64,000 nt of DNA from NCBI GenBank assembly GCA_002633025.1, contig NMRB01000493.1:269722-333721 (forward strand), read 5' to 3'. The notes beneath the pieces were generated by a model, which saw nothing but the letters and a program-made list of their open reading frames with translations, searched no databases and was not told the origin of the DNA. Positions 63,643 through 64,000 of this stretch are shown here, piece by piece; position 1 is the stretch's first letter; every line of letters starts with the position of its first letter. The DNA is from Notospermus geniculatus (Eukaryota > Nemertea > Pilidiophora > Heteronemertea > Lineidae). The translations under genes and the position numbers were made by a program.

Positions 63643-64000
63643 CAGGAGGCACCACTAGGCAAGGGCGTGGTTGATGCTCGTAAGTAATCGGTCGATATCT
63701 CATGAATCTTGCACTCTAAAGAGACAGTATTGCGGCCAACAAATAGTTACTGATTCCAGATAAACGGTAAAGTATTTAAGTTACAGGATGAACACGATCG
63801 GGCGATCATACCGCTGAAAGAACCTGAATGCTTGCGAAAACTTTGGTTCATCTCACAAATGATAGATGGCGTTGTTCAATCAGTGTCGGGACGCAGCCAC
63901 AGGGAGGCCAGGCGCGTTGATAGAAAATTATTAATCCCTATTTTATTTACTAGGACAAAAGACCTTTCACACCTGGCTAGTTCGGGGCAGTCCGACAAGA

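Overview
This is a window of an intron-rich animal nuclear genome. Genes are split into many exons with GT-AG introns, repeats are abundant and there are short assembly gaps. The 'taggcctaggcctac'-type motifs, tRNA-like SINE fragments and many miniature inverted-repeat elements fit a marine invertebrate bilaterian (echinoderm, hemichordate, cephalochordate or lophotrochozoan); I cannot name the species.

Five protein-coding genes can be supported, four of them with recognised families. From left to right: TAF11 on the minus strand (1426-2562, 4 exons, TFIID subunit); an NDR-family kinase of the STK38/STK38L type on the plus strand (12 coding exons, 18764-37855, with a candidate in-frame upstream coding exon at 17813-17905); an unrecognised 551-residue acidic/serine-rich protein on the plus strand (3 exons, 43817-46309) with three perfect CRE sites just upstream; PKMYT1/Myt1 on the plus strand (13 exons, 51718-57379), whose intact frame runs through kinase domain, membrane segment and conserved C-terminal tail; and a GT10 alpha-1,3-fucosyltransferase on the minus strand (3 exons, 60857 down to 58825), convergent with PKMYT1. 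I reconstructed every splice junction by eye and each set of exons sums to an in-frame total.

The rest is intron and intergenic DNA dominated by repeats. The long 5' region of the NDR gene carries a 5.4-kb direct tandem duplication (5242-10643 / 10644-15973). One of its copies holds a 248-bp TTAA-flanked insertion that is absent from the other. Further non-autonomous elements with visible target-site duplications include a 727-bp TAA-flanked element with an 87-codon ORF, TTAA-flanked elements at 41657 and 58576, a TAA-flanked 151-bp element at 23030, and a 68-bp foldback with a 9-bp duplication at 49363 whose empty site lies 2 kb away. The 3' side of the unrecognised gene carries a tandem array of a tRNA T-arm/pol III B-box sequence. 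A cluster of six perfect CREs lies at 47759-47844.

Two duplications sit next to N's (23441-25614 and PKMYT1 exons 4-5 at 52977-54517) and look like haplotype or assembly duplications rather than biology. TAF11, the NDR kinase and PKMYT1 act in general transcription, cell morphology/growth signalling and mitotic entry; nothing in the layout makes the five genes an operon-like or functionally linked set. I do not see a convincing new multi-gene system. The most novel leads are the unrecognised CRE-driven gene, the B-box array and the non-autonomous transposon families.
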